Assembly: GCA_000507305.1 (NCBI GenBank)
Contig: DF239294.1
Location: 51,974-115,973, forward strand
Direction of reading: 5' to 3'
DNA length: 64,000 nt
Source: Breviolum minutum Mf 1.05b.01
Lineage: Eukaryota > Sar > Dinophyceae > Suessiales > Symbiodiniaceae
Part shown: one piece after another, positions 21,757-32,644 of the stretch
Numbering within the stretch: the first letter of the stretch is position 1
Layout of the letters: each line of letters starts with the position of its first letter
Notes under the pieces: model-generated
The model's database searches: none
What the model was told of the DNA's origin: nothing
The model's input: only the letters and a program-made list of their open reading frames with translations
Translations under genes and position numbers: made by a program

Positions 21757-22529
21757 CAGGTTCGAGTTGAGTTCTTCAAGAATGCATGAGTTGGGGACCC
21801 AAAAAAACATCTAACTCCCCAAACAGGATGTGAAAATTTTACGTGCTTCCAAAGTTGTGGTCCCTAAAAAAGGCCCCTTTAAAAATGACCAAAAAACTTG
21901 GCCGCAAGTTGACTCATGGTGCACAACACACAAGGCCACGAGTTTAGCTGAAGCTCGACGGAGCCTGGTGAAAAGCAGCAGGATCATGATGGTTACACCG
22001 CAGAAATCTAGCGTAGATACCAAAAATGGCCACATCTTTAAGCCGGAGTCCACCTTTTCCAAGGCCCATCATTTTGGGTATTTAGCCCTTAGTTTTTGGG
22101 GATGTAGTGATCCCTTACTAGATTTACGAAGGTCTTATCTCTTGGGAGGCTGGGCATTGGCGGGGTACCCTTTTAAAAAGGGATTATGTTGAAGATGTAT
22201 GTATGTCTTGATTTCTGATGATGTTTGCCCTAGGGGCACTCAGGTACTTGTATTTTACTGGGTAACCGATGCAATTTCGAACATTTTGTTCGTTCAGGGA
22301 ATTCCACCAGTGGCTTTGATATTTCCTGCAAGTTCATTCAGCTTGCTTAGTATCAATACCTGGATTTGTTGAAGGTGATTTTAATCCCTACAAATGAATC
22401 ACCATTTGGGGAGTTGTTTTTCTTTTCCGGATAATGTCAAGCAAAATCCAATAATTTGGGGGGGTCGTTTCACTCTATGTGCGTTGCGGGTTTTGGACTT
22501 TTGGGGGGGCTTGCACATGGGCGTGCAAG

Positions 22530-22605
22530 TGGAGCTAAGTCCTTCGGTTCCGTCCACTTTGCCCCTCAGGGTTTTGCGAGAAATATCCTTCTGAACAGGG
22601 GTTGA
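22530..22605 (+). CDS. Candidate small terminal exon
   Basis: The frame GAKSFGSVHFAPQGFARNIL ends at a stop after LNRG. Codon usage is strongly coding-like. A second frame (VELSPSVPSTLPLRVLRE) is also open. The AG at 22528-22529 is a possible border. Confidence 0.35.
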
Positions 22606-22665
22606 AAAAACATAACCCCTACAGGCTTAAAGTGATACCCTTTTCAGTGATGTTTAATTGGAATA

Positions 22666-22757
22666 CTAGGTGGTGGTTTCATTTTTTTTTAAATTTTCAC
22701 CCCTACCTGGGGGAGATGATCCAATTTGACCAATATTTTTCAGATGGGTTGAATCAG
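22666..22757. repeat. Fold-back element, family B
   Basis: It starts with 'ctaggtggtggtttc', contains 'ttttcacccctacctggggg' and 'gatccaatttgaccaatatt', and ends in a degenerate right arm, 'atgggttgaatc'. Confidence 0.75.
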
Positions 22758-23451
22758 AAATCAGAATATATAGCAAGCCCCGTATCTTAATAACAGTGAA
22801 TCAGGTGGTAGTGTCAAATGTGGAAGATGCGACCATTTTTTGACGAATATCTTTCAACTGGGTAGCTCAACCGCCATGTCACAGCCCTCAAATCTTCACA
22901 TACACACTGGTGAAGGGGAAACCTTAACAAGAAAATCAATGAATTTTAGTAAACCTTGAATTATTTTCTTCTGCAAAATGTCATGAACATCACGGAATGA
23001 AACTTTTTGGATGTTTTTTTTTCCACATGATGATCTTACGTAACTCGATATAAAGTTCTGGCAATTTGCTTGGTGGTTTTCTTTGGCATGATATGCATTG
23101 ATTCACAGCAATTCGCGGGTTGCCTTGCTCGCATTTCAAGTGAATCAGCAAATTGGAAGTTCCAAGAGATGTAAAAAAGTACCAGGCTGGCAACATCTAC
23201 ATGAAAATAGGAGCTGGCAAAATGCGAGACATCCGCAGAAAATTTGCTAGATGGCGGTTTCTGGTAGTATTTTTCAGAGCATATGTTTCAGCTGGGTGGC
23301 TCAACCACCAACTAGATGTTGAGCTATGTATATATCTTTCCACTAGTTTGGGATCTATGTGTACGTAATATATATATATATATATATATTCTATGTATAT
23401 ATACATATCTTTTGAATGGTTTAAAATTGAGTTTGTGCCCCATTTCACCAG

Positions 23452-23566
23452 GTTCTTGAACGATTCGAAACGCGAAATTTCTCGCACGAAAATCGACACC
23501 GGCACTGGGCACCAATGGTTGGTGGAGGGCTTCAGGAAGCCTTCGGTGGATCATCTGTTTGGACTG
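23452..23566 (+). CDS. Candidate exon
   Basis: The exon lies between 'catttcaccag' (followed by G) and the donor gtatga. It reads FLNDSKREISRTKIDTGTGH and QWLVEGFRKPSVDHLFGL. It needs two preceding bases, as supplied by the exon at 20240-20391, and ends in phase 0. No family is recognised. Confidence 0.55.
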
Positions 23567-23765
23567 GTATGACATCATAAACCAAGCGGTTTTTTTCCAA
23601 TTCAAGGCAGTTTTTTCATGATGGACCAATTTTTCAATTTCTGGTATATCAAATGGGGATTTTTTGATTATTTTTTGAATAACCAAATTTGGAGGAATAT
23701 CTTTAACAAATCTCAGTATTTCCAGGGATTTTTGACGCTGGATGTTTTTGCACACCTTTGGTCAG

Positions 23766-23924
23766 CAATTTTCGGATTGGACATTGATCAGATGCTTTGT
23801 GCTAAACAGGATCCGGCACGGTTTGCAACTTTCGAACCCCAAAGATCAAGATTCCAGCTACTTCAGTCTCAAATTTTTTCTCCACGTCCTCAATACTAAA
23901 AGCAACAAAAAACAATCGGAATGA
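23766..23924 (+). CDS. Candidate next exon of the same gene
   Basis: After 'acctttggtcag' the phase-0 frame, as required by the previous exon, reads QFSDWTLIRCFVLNRIRHGL and goes on to a stop at 23924. Another frame (SAIFGLDIDQMLCAKQDPAR) is equally protein-like. The call rests mainly on phase. Confidence 0.35.
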   Translation, partial: QFSDWTLIRCFVLNRIRHGLQLSNPKDQDSSYFSLKFFLHVLNTKSNKKQSE

Positions 23925-24205
23925 CACTTTTCCAAGTGTCGTTTAACGATGTCATTTCAAACCAGTCCAAGGATTTTTTCATGGCTTGCGTCAGCCTGCC
24001 TATGGCATGGCTTGGGCAAGAAAACACACATTTTTAATGGCAAGACTTTGAATCCTCTTGGGACGGCTTTTACTGACTTGGACCATCTTTGGTCGTTGGA
24101 CCATCTTTGGTCGATTTTTCCGTGGCAAATTGCCACCAACAGCTCCCATTTTTCACACACTGGAATGGTAACGAATTCCAGTTTCTAGCAAGTTGAGAAG
24201 TGATA

Positions 24206-24307
24206 CACCCCCGACAACTAACATGACAATAGAACATCTACAATTTGCAGATGTATTTCCTATTGAACATGGTGATTTTCCATTGTCATCTTAGTTTTCA
24301 GGGGGGT
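24206..24307. repeat. Fold-back element, family A/D
   Basis: 'acacccccgacaactaacat' is mirrored by 'tcttagttttcaggggggt', and inner blocks 'gacaatagaacatct' and 'ccattgtcat' pair as well. Confidence 0.7.
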
Positions 24308-25205
24308 GAGGTTGATAAATGTCCATTGCTTCTCATTGGAAAACAGTTTACTCTATGTATTAGAACTCCCATCAGTATATAGTGCTCAGTTTTCCAATAT
24401 GAATATGTTGAGTCTTTAAAGTTGTTTAAATTCAATATGCTATACATACGCTTCTTCTGGAATTTCAGCACGTTGCAGAGAAACGAGGATCAATTTGCTT
24501 TATATATTTGATCCCTAGGAATAGCTGGCTTTCGTCATCGTTTGCCGGACACACAAATCTTTCTCGGAAGAGGCCTTGAGGCTTTGATACATTACATGTC
24601 CCTCTGAGTTGGTTTTTTATTTAAACATCACCTCCATTCTGTCACGCTGAAGTTGGGTGAAGTTGGAACTCTGTTCGTTTCTTTTGGTGATGTTTTTCAG
24701 GGGGGACAAGAAGATCATCATGAATATTGCAAAGCCTGAATATCAGACCTTCAGCTGCTTGAGCTGGACTTCCAGATTGGGTGCGATCGGAGAATTTTTC
24801 TTGATAAATGTTGTTGAGTGGTTTTCAGGCGGTGAGCAGTGGTCAACAAAAAGGGGGGCCCCTGGTTGTTTAGGTCATTTATGTTTGGGGGTTAAAACAA
24901 CTACAAACCCTTGGGTATACACCCCTGAAAACAAACGCTTGACTTGAAAAAATCTGTGGAAAAGAAAGATCATTGGAAGATGTATCCCGTATCCCCCATT
25001 AATAATTAGTGATTTTCCATTGTCATCTTAGCTTCGGGGGGTTATACCTTTAAAAAGCAAACCCTACGCACGTCCGAAAACTAGCAGCTGGGACTTGAAG
25101 AAATTGGAGAATCAAAAGCACTTGGAGAAATGATCAGATTTTGCAGGTTCCAGTTCGCGGTTCAATGTTCCTGAGTGTGGAACCTATAAGTAATCCAAAC
25201 TCCCC

Positions 25206-25340
25206 CTGGAAACCCTACACTCCCTGAAAACGAACATTTTCGCACCTGAAAATGGATGCTTAGAATACGAGTTACGTTTCCCTTTTGGGGTAAAACGGCC
25301 AATTTTCAGGGGGCGAACTGGCTGTTGGTTTATAGGGAGT
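25206..25340. repeat. Fold-back element, family A
   Basis: The left part 'ctccctgaaaacgaacattt' with 'cacctgaaaatggatgctta', and the right part 'ttttcagggggcgaactggc' with 'tttatagggag', match the family A layout. Confidence 0.7.
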
Positions 25341-25600
25341 CTGAATCCCAACCTTCCTTGAGATCCCCAAAATTTTGCCGTCGGTGGATTCGCTGGAAAA
25401 GTAATCCAAATCGTCCAACTTTTCAAATAGCCTCCTAACCAAAAACGAATTAAAAGTGTCCAACCATGTCCATGTCCGTTTTTTCTCTTTTCTCCAAAAC
25501 ATGGTCCATCTTTAGTGGCGTGGCTAAACTGCTTTTGCTGTTAGTTTGAGGGAGTTGGGCCCATCTCATCATGACTCACTACACTTTGTAGCGATGTCAG

Positions 25601-25714
25601 TCTGTTTTCCCACCCATTCCGGAAGCTTCGCCCGCTATTTTTGCGCGAAAGATCAGAGTGACAGGAAACAGTGGCAGAAGTAGCAGAAGTTGTGAATTGC
25701 GGGAGATGAATCCT
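25601..25714 (+). CDS. Candidate exon next to a fold-back element
   Basis: After 'ttgtagcgatgtcag' the frame reads SVFPPIPEASPAIFARKIRV and TGNSGRSSRSCELREMNP. Codon usage is good. The frame runs directly into the family C element at 25715, so the exon end has been overwritten or lies just before it. The minus strand is open too. Confidence 0.45.
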
Positions 25715-25845
25715 GTGGATGGCAACCAGAAATCCCATGGGGCCCCAACCACCTGGGATCTAAAAAAAAACCGCTGTAAAGAATGGGGTAAAACTCTCAA
25801 CCTCGACTTGGTGAGTTTGCCGGATTTCTGGTTGCCATCCAACAG
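25715..25845. repeat. Fold-back element, family C
   Basis: 'gtggatggcaaccagaaatc' is inverse to 'ggatttctggttgccatcc', and the core has 'ccacctgggat' and 'gtaaagaatggggta'. Confidence 0.85.
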
Positions 25846-26344
25846 TATGGGGATGAAGTCTAAAGTGATGTAGGGTCATTCCTTAAATGCATGACCATAG
25901 GTTGGGTATTGTTCCCTTCCACAAAATACCACGAACTAAGTCTACGTACATGAATTCATTAAGACTTGATTCATTTCTAGAGGATGAACATAGGTTTTTC
26001 TCCTACCCTGAAATGTTTTTTAAAGACATGAATGTGATGATTGTAGCTTGATGATGCAACAATTTCCACATAGTTTTCCATCGGAGTTTTAGACGGCTTG
26101 TGTTCGCGTTGTTTGTTAAGAAAAGTCTAAGCATTGCTAGACAAAGTTGCTTTTTTTCCCCTTGACTTAGGAAAAACACCAACATATTCCACTCGGGATG
26201 CATGAAACGATTCGAAATGATTCGAGATAAAGAATGATACAGATATATTTCATGTATATTATATACCTATACTATATGGATAACTGGTGCATATTTCCCT
26301 TAGATTTTCCCAACCTTTTCACCACCACGCTGGACCTGTCATAG

Positions 26345-26469
26345 TGGACCGGGAGGTCATCGACTCGACGGTGGCCTCGTTGCGAAGTTTGACGTCGCAA
26401 CATGCGGTCCGAGTCCAGCAGGTGGAACGCATGGAAGAGATGCAACGAGAGAAACTACGGGAAGCCGAG
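26345..26469 (+). CDS. Exon encoding a coiled-coil-like helix
   Basis: The exon is GC-rich in an AT-rich setting. It follows 'gacctgtcatag' and ends before gtggat. It reads DREVIDSTVASLRSLTSQHA and VRVQQVERMEEMQREKLREA, with a heptad-like pattern and no Pro or Gly, so a long helix or coiled coil is likely. The frame remains open to 26553. The function is unknown. Confidence 0.6.
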
Positions 26470-26867
26470 GTGGATATGGGGCCCCGCTTGGGGGCGAATT
26501 TTGGAGGGTTTTTTGAGGGGGTGATTGGGGATTCGTGGCGGGGAGGTGATTGAATGATTGATGATTGGAGGGGCATTAGTATTATAGTTTTAAAAGAGAA
26601 CAGGGACCCTTGGAAGTTTGATTCGCGTTTTTTTCTCTTGGATGATCAGAATGTAGTGGAAACTTAAGCGTTTTCTTCGTTGATGCCCCTGCTACTATAG
26701 AACATATTATGAAAAGATGCCTAGTATCGCCTACTTTTGATTTGAGTCCAAAGATTTCACGGGTAAGCATCTCTATGAACAACTCGCTCCTCTTGTGATG
26801 ATAGGCATCTGGTTCATCAAAGTCAAAGGTGCAACCTGAAACTTTTCAAAATCCATAGAGTTCCATA

Positions 26868-26983
26868 GGTTGGGGGTATCCCCCACCCACTAACAGTGAA
26901 ATAATAATTTGTTCATTTTTATGAAGGGCCCACTATAAACCTTCACTTTCCACTGTTAGTCAGCCGGGGATACCCCCAATCCA
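26868..26983. repeat. Fold-back element, GGGGGTATCCCC arms
   Basis: 'aggttgggggtatccccca' and 'cactaacagtg' are inverse to 'cactgttagt' and 'ggggatacccccaatcc'. A half copy is at 41495-41516. Confidence 0.75.
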
Positions 26984-27080
26984 AAGGGTAAACTTGACTT
27001 CTCACCAGAAACCTCCAAAAGTTTCAATTGACATTCTTACCTTCACCTTTTTAACATCGTAGTAACCACGCCTATTTCAG

Positions 27081-27204
27081 GGCTTGCGCCAAAAAAAATC
27101 GCTACCAATATGTTGATCGCCAGGAAAGGTTGCGTATTTGCTGTGAAACACGGCATGAAGAAAGCCATGTGGCATTACATCGATATCGACATGATGAACT
27201 GCAG
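27081..27204 (+). CDS. Exon with AG|G acceptor and GC donor
   Basis: The acceptor 'cctatttcag' is followed by GG. The frame reads LAPKKIATNMLIARKGCVFA and VKHGMKKAMWHYIDIDMMNC, and the exon ends at CTGCAG|GCGTTT. Non-GT donors, mainly GC and GA, are known from dinoflagellates. The His/Met-rich end gives no family. Confidence 0.6.
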
Positions 27205-27291
27205 GCGTTTTTTTTTTGTTCGGGGGAGGGTGGCTAGATGTATAGTTGGAAATTATTGGATTGGAAAGGGGATGTGCTTGGAGGATCATCC

Positions 27292-27445
27292 CAGTTAGTA
27301 AGTGGTTAGTAATCTCCGTTTGTACGCCATTTAGGCAATTTGGAAGGGGAACAACCCTACTTAGGGGACAACCCTACTTAGGGGACAACCCTACTTACGG
27401 GACGTATTAACCTTGGTTATTAACCACTTTCTAATTGGGATGACC
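27292..27445. repeat. Fold-back with internal 17-bp tandem repeat
   Basis: Arms 'catcccagttagtaagtgg' and 'ccactttctaattgggatg' enclose three copies of 'ggggacaaccctactta', the last with one change. Arm-like pieces also occur at 9665-9690 and 53200-53225. Confidence 0.8.
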
Positions 27446-27678
27446 CTCCAAGTAGTAAGCGCAGTAAGCGCAGGTACCCCAAACAACCAGTTTTGTTTCA
27501 ACCACTAGCACTAGCTGCGCCAGTCCAATTGCTTTTTTTTTTGTGAGGGATAGCCAAGCACGATTGAGATGATTTAGCCAATTCGCTGTAGAATTTATTT
27601 TGGAACTACTCGAATGAAGCCCCCAAAATCTTCTAAAAAGTTCTGACTGGATGATCGTAAAATGGCTGAGGGGCTGAG

Positions 27679-27769
27679 TTGATCCCCAAGACGCTGATGC
27701 GCAACGACAACAAGGGGTTTGAGGCACCGACACCTCAGGCCCACCAGTTTTCGGTCATGAAAACCGCAG
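27679..27769 (+). CDS. Candidate exon
   Basis: The frame LIPKTLMRNDNKGFEAPTPQ and AHQFSVMKTA is bounded by AG at 27677-27678 and a possible GC donor after CGCAG. A neighbouring frame, LQRELEMLKAKGAK, continues to 27838. The order and borders are not secure. Confidence 0.3.
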
Positions 27770-28138
27770 GCTGAAGGACTGCAACGAGAATTGGAGATGT
27801 TAAAAGCGAAAGGCGCCAAATCACCAAAAAATGGCTGAAGGAGATTGAGGGTGCTGAATAAGATGAAGATTTGTAAATGGGATTCTTGTAGTTGGAGATC
27901 AAAGGATGTATGTTAGAATGTTAGAATTGAACATGTTGGAGTTGACCCACCGAAATCGCGTGTGGTGATTTGTTGGACCGGAAATCTGGCAAAAGTCTGT
28001 CGTGTGGGACTTTGCCGCCACAAATGGTGTTTTTGTTAAAAATAGGTGGGCGGGGGCGATTTGGTAAGGAATGCACCACTAGAATTGGGAAAAATAACAT
28101 TTCCAGTTGCTTTTGTTTGGAGGGTTTCACCATCAACT

Positions 28139-28263
28139 AGGGGTAAATTGGTGCTTTGGGGCCCGGTGGCTTGGGATTCAAATCAATTTGCAAGTACCCC
28201 TAAGTTTCAATCCAATTTCAAGAGGGGATCCCAGATATCTAAACCAACGGGCCCCAAACTGCC
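28139..28263. repeat. Fold-back element, GGGCCC arms
   Basis: 'ggtaaattggtgctttgggg' is inverse to 'ccccaaactgccaatttacc', and the arms continue into 'cccgg' and 'cggg'. Confidence 0.75.
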
Positions 28264-28403
28264 AATTTACCATGAGCTGATTCAAGTGACCCATGGACCA
28301 AAAACAACTTCTTTTCCCCTGGAAAATTTGACAAAAAAAAGACCCCCCCCAAAACTGAAGGTTTGGAAGATGCGTGTTCCTATTATCCTTTTCAAAGGTA
28401 TGA

Positions 28404-28501
28404 CTAGGTGGTGGTTTCAAATATTTTTTATTTTCACCCCTACTTGGGGAAGATTCCCATTTTGACTAATATTTTTCAAATGGGTTGAAACCACCAGCTA
28501 G
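28404..28501. repeat. Fold-back element, family B, good copy
   Basis: It begins 'ctaggtggtggtttcaaat' and ends 'gggttgaaaccaccagctag'. The core reads 'ttttcacccctacttgggga' and 'ttttgactaatatttttca'. Other copies: 22666, 30688, 37198, 41071, 43813, 53021, 57631 and 63161, with half copies at 36268 and 38602. Confidence 0.9.
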
Positions 28502-28856
28502 TATGATTTTTGATTCATCCAAAAAACCTTTCGGGTGTTTGTGGTTCCATAAATTTGTTGACTCCAGACCAATGAATTTGTTGCCGTCAAAATTCTATGG
28601 TGAATGGCAGGCTGCCTAGAGACCTCCTTAGCATTTCATCGTTGTAAATTTGGGGTGGTTAAACGCTTCATTTCCTTGAAAAACAGAAGGTGTGAAACTG
28701 GAACTCCGTCTTAGATGGCAATTTCATAGTTCAACTTTTAGGAAGGGATAAGAAGTAGATGTAAATTATGAAGATGGAACTCATATGTAATATGTAATAC
28801 GGTAATATAGATGCAACAAATCTTCAGCTATAAAACCGCGTGAGGAGTGTTGGTTT

Positions 28857-29051
28857 TTGATGTTCACCAAAGCCGACCTCATCAAACAATTTCACGATCT
28901 CCGAGAATGCTGGAATCGTACTTCTCACGGATGGGAACGTCTTCAAATAAACCAACTTCTCTTTGTAGACAGCCTAAAACAACCCGAATGTATTGGAAGT
29001 TTGGCGAATCTTAGTTTGGACATTCAAAAATTATCCAGCAAAATCATGTAA
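28857..29051 (+). CDS. Candidate small protein or terminal exon
   Basis: The frame reads MFTKADLIKQFHDLRECWNR, then ERLQINQLLFVDSLKQPECI and NLSLDIQKLSSKIM to a stop. It is helical and Leu-rich. Either it begins at the ATG at 28860 or it is an exon starting after 'accgcgtgag' at 28841. Codon usage is good. Confidence 0.5.
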   Translation: MMFTKADLIKQFHDLRECWNRTSHGWERLQINQLLFVDSLKQPECIGSLANLSLDIQKLSSKIM

Positions 29052-30317
29052 AAATTTATATAAGTTTTCAAGCCTCAGGATTTTTGAACGTCTTGGATAC
29101 ACCCGTGAAAGTCAACAGCCGGTTCATTCACCTAAAAATCACCCAATTGAAAAGGAAAATCATCTTCCATCCACCTCCATTTTGGGGTTCCGTTAATTTT
29201 CCAGCGTGTATGTTTAAGGCTATCATTTTACTTCCTACCATGCGATTCATCACCGTATCATTCTCGGTCTACCCTTGCGACGTGGCTTCCTGGAACACGC
29301 GATTCACCTGGAAGAGAATCTCACTTCACTCTGAACTCCCCACTTCCCCGCGAAATTTGGGAGCCAACAACAAATTAACAACTTCCTGATTGGCACATCA
29401 TTCTTCTCTTCTTCCCTTTGGGTGCCTTGAAAAAGACATCTTTTGAAAAAAATCACCATGACTTTTTTTTTAGGAACATCGATTTCTTGAAAAAAACATT
29501 TCCCTAATAGGGTCCCTGGGACTGGAATATGATTTACCTGTATATTTTGCTTAAATTTATAGGTAAATGTAGGGCACATATTCCAATACCATGGATCCTA
29601 TTGGGGTTGGGGAATCCCAAATCCATCAATCCATCGTGCCAGGTGAACCAGTTCCAGAGCTCTCGGTGGGGGGGGGGGCCAAGGTATAAGATGGGGTGAT
29701 TATCGGAGCTTATAGCATAGCTGCCTGGAAATTTGTTCCCCTATTTTTTACATAACAAATAAGTAAAACACGTCCATTTTTTTGCCAGTTATATTGGTTG
29801 GTTGGTTGGTTGGTTGGTTGAAACCAGGTTTTGTAGATGACTTTACTTGAGATTTTCGTGTGTTTTTTTGAATGATTACTGAGTTGAGAGATACTGAGTA
29901 GTTGATATAGTATCCTGCTGAAGTTCTCCGAAGTTGGGGAGATTGGAATGATGGATCGATGGAGATAACCTAAGAGTTATGCGTGTGAGCAACCCATATT
30001 TTTGGAAGTACCAGGTTCCATGACCCATAGAATTGCAGAGCCTTTTGGGAGGTACCATATTCTTACTTGGCCAATGGCTAAACTTTAAACTTTTTGGGAT
30101 TACATATTTAGTAGGGAAAATAAAGTTCAAACTTTTATTTCAGGGTTGCATTCGCTAAGTGAGTATTATAGCAATAGTTTTTTGAATGTTATGATACCAT
30201 GGGAATGACGCGTGTATTTTTTTCGGTGGAATCCACCAACTATGGTTACAACTATCGCGGGGGATCATTTCTTGAACCATGACATAAGGGACACCTATTA
30301 AACAACGTTAATTTCAT
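29052..30317. other. Repeat-rich stretch, no firm gene
   Basis: It contains a family A-like piece (29130-29190), a GTTG tract at 29797-29821 and many T-runs. A coding-like patch at 29224-29388 is open in two + frames, but no border could be fixed. Confidence 0.4.
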
Positions 30318-30468
30318 GGAAAGTAAGGCCGGGGTCCACATAAGAACCAACCGTTACCTGGGAAAATCCGGGCCCCTAAAGATTGACAGGTAGCGTTTGT
30401 CCCTTGGTGATGTAGGGTTTCTCCTATTTTCTAGGGCAACGTTTCAGGTGATTATGGCGAACCCTGAA
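30318..30468. repeat. Dispersed repeat, ~150 bp, two copies
   Basis: Blocks 'ttgacaggta', 'gtcccttggtgatg', 'ggtttctcc', 'tagggcaacgtttcaggtga' and 'ttatggcgaaccc' recur in order at 63568-63710 with similar spacing. Confidence 0.75.
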
Positions 30469-30687
30469 GGCCATTTTTTTTTCGTGGCTCATTTAGACTC
30501 ATTTAGGAACCTCTGCAGACATTTTCCTTTGACAAATCCCACTTGGAGACCCCCAACTTAAAAAAAAAAAACACACACTCCAAGTTGGGTTTGAAAAAAT
30601 CTCCAAGGTTTGCCACGGGATAAGTAAGAGGATTGTGAATGATTGTGAATGTATGTAGGCTCCACAATTTATGGTATACATCTATAA

Positions 30688-30786
30688 CTAGGTGATGGTT
30701 TCAAAGATTTTTTATTTTCATCCCTACCTGGGGAAATGATCCAATTTGACTAATATTTTTCAGATGGGTTGAAACCACCCAACTAG
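30688..30786. repeat. Fold-back element, family B
   Basis: It runs from 'ctaggtgatggtttcaaag' to 'ggttgaaaccacccaactag' with the family core 'gatccaatttgactaatatt'. Confidence 0.9.
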
Positions 30787-30833
30787 ATAACATTGACATG
30801 ACATACATTTGGGTTGCCTTAAAAATTTCATAC

Positions 30834-30951
30834 CTCAACACCCCGAGCACCACATGGCGCTGAAGAAACAGGAGCCAGTTGCCGCGCTCCGCGTCAGGAA
30901 AGAGGCGGCGAGGGGGGTAAAGGATGTCATCTTGAAAACGAGTGTTGTTGT
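30834..30951 (-). CDS. Exon, minus strand, GC-rich
   Basis: On the minus strand the acceptor 'ggtatgtttttcag' precedes NNTRFQDDILYPPRRLFPDA and ERGNWLLFLQRHVVLGVLR, and the exon ends at GTTGAG|gtatga. The third codon position is rich in C and G. The plus strand also has an open frame (EHHMALKKQEPVAALRVRKE), but without matching borders. It lies 48 bp from the family B element at 30786. No family is recognised. Confidence 0.6.
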
Positions 30952-31424
30952 CTGAAAAACATACCTGGAACCTGAAACATCCATTAAAACATGTTGTTTT
31001 TTTCGATTGGATGATGAACCAAATCTTTACATGGGAAATGGTTGTTTCACCAAACATACACTAAAAATTGGTTGTTTGGAGTTCCAGTCAGTGATTTTGC
31101 CAGGGATCCATAGGAATCCCATGGGATCCAAATTGTCCCCATTGAACCGCGTAGTATGATGATCCCTTACTGTCCCTAAAACTAAGATAGCACCTGAAAA
31201 TTGATTTTGTTGGAAAATGACATTTCCACACATTTCTTTTTGAGGCAAAAGGCATATTTTCAGGGGGCGAGCTGTAAACTTTGATAAAGTGTGTTTCAAA
31301 CAGGGTTCCGAGGTTCCCGTATATGATATGGGAATAGCGCTTGCTCTTCAGATGACTTGGTCCGCACAAAATGAATAATATTTTTTTGGAAGTTGGCGAA
31401 TGTGTAGTGTTTGCACATATGTAT

Positions 31425-31533
31425 ATATGGGGGTTTCCTAAAATGATGGTACCCAACAACCAGGGGGTTTTCCTTCTAAAAATGATCATTTTGGGGTGTT
31501 TCGGGGGTACCACCATTAAGGAAACACCCCTCC
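31425..31533. repeat. Fold-back element, family E
   Basis: 'gggggtttcctaaaatgatg' and 'ggtaccc' are inverse to 'ggtaccaccattaaggaaac'. The centre is the palindromic 'aaaaatgatcatttt'. The sister copy at 35385-35497 lies in reverse orientation. Confidence 0.85.
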
Positions 31534-32218
31534 CAAAAAAAAATAGATAAAAATATATATATATTATATATATATACACATACAAAGAATCCGAAGAAAT
31601 GCTTCTGATCACTTCTGCAGGATTGATCATCTAATACGTTACTATAAGGTCCAACTATTTGTTTTACAATATCTGCAATTATGGCATCCGTTTTTGGTTG
31701 GTGAAATAAGTTCCACTGCCACTTCGCACTAGAAATATATAAAGCCTACGGCAATGCCATGTTTCACGTGTTGTGGAATGCCCCTAAGATTCAAGGAGTA
31801 TTTCGGTAGAAGAGCCATGATTTTTGGTGGGATCAATTGGTTGTTGTTAAGGGCACTGGTTCAAGTCACCAAAAAAATTGGGGGCCTTAAGACACGCACG
31901 CCTCATGAAATTGGATCCTCAATTAAAGCTCAGTGAATATTGAACGTTGGACCACCCGGGACCAAATCTTTGGGCTACAATTAGTATATACAAGATATGT
32001 TCGTGAATGATATGAATATGAACTATACATACATAATTATTTGCCCACAAAAATATGTATATATACATATACATTATATTTTATATCTTATATTCACACA
32101 TAGATGGCCATTACATATGTATTCTATACATATGTTTTGGAAGTAAACTAGACCAATGACATTGAAGAAGTAAGGAATTATTGACACATTCCAACTAGAT
32201 TGGAAAATCGCGAAAAAA

Positions 32219-32644
32219 ATGGCTAGTTGCCACACCGGCAAGGCTGGAAAATCATCATGTCCTGTGGACACTGCTTTTGATGCCACGAGTTTACCAAGCA
32301 ACACGGGCACTGCGGTTTCCTCAGTTCTGTTACCTTTACTTGATGGTAACTTCACTCCAAAGGGGTTGTTACTGTTGAAACAGCCTCCAAAAAGAGGTCC
32401 AATCACTTGTACTCAAAACGAAAGGGTTTCATTGTTGGAGAGTTCCATGTATAGGAGATTGGAAGATATAGCCACAATTGGACAGAAGCCTTCCTGTGCT
32501 AGACTCTTACTATGGAAATACATGGCAACCGAACTGTACATCATAATTCAGCTGTGTGTTTTTTGTTTAATCTCATTTACAGTACGGAGATGGTTGCGAT
32601 GGTGCTTAATATATATGCACGTATATATAATCATATGGAAATAA
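32219..32644 (+). CDS. 141-residue ORF with hydrophobic C-terminus
   Basis: The ATG stands in 'gcgaaaaaaatggctagtt', a good eukaryotic context. The first half is hydrophilic (MASCHTGKAGKSSCPVDTAF, then PKGLLLLKQPPKRGPITCTQ), and the end ATELYIIIQLCVFCLISF is a likely membrane helix, so the product could be a small tail-anchored protein. No splice sites are needed. The region is flanked by AT-rich spacer. The family is unknown, and read-through of an exon ending near 32515 is possible. Confidence 0.45.
   Translation: MASCHTGKAGKSSCPVDTAFDATSLPSNTGTAVSSVLLPLLDGNFTPKGLLLLKQPPKRGPITCTQNERVSLLESSMYRRLEDIATIGQKPSCARLLLWKYMATELYIIIQLCVFCLISFTVRRWLRWCLIYMHVYIIIWK

Noticed and set aside
28568-28599. 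Protein kinase exon with VAVKIL (EFVAVKIL)
   Set aside because: Only ten residues match; no glycine loop or HRD/DFG pieces were found nearby.
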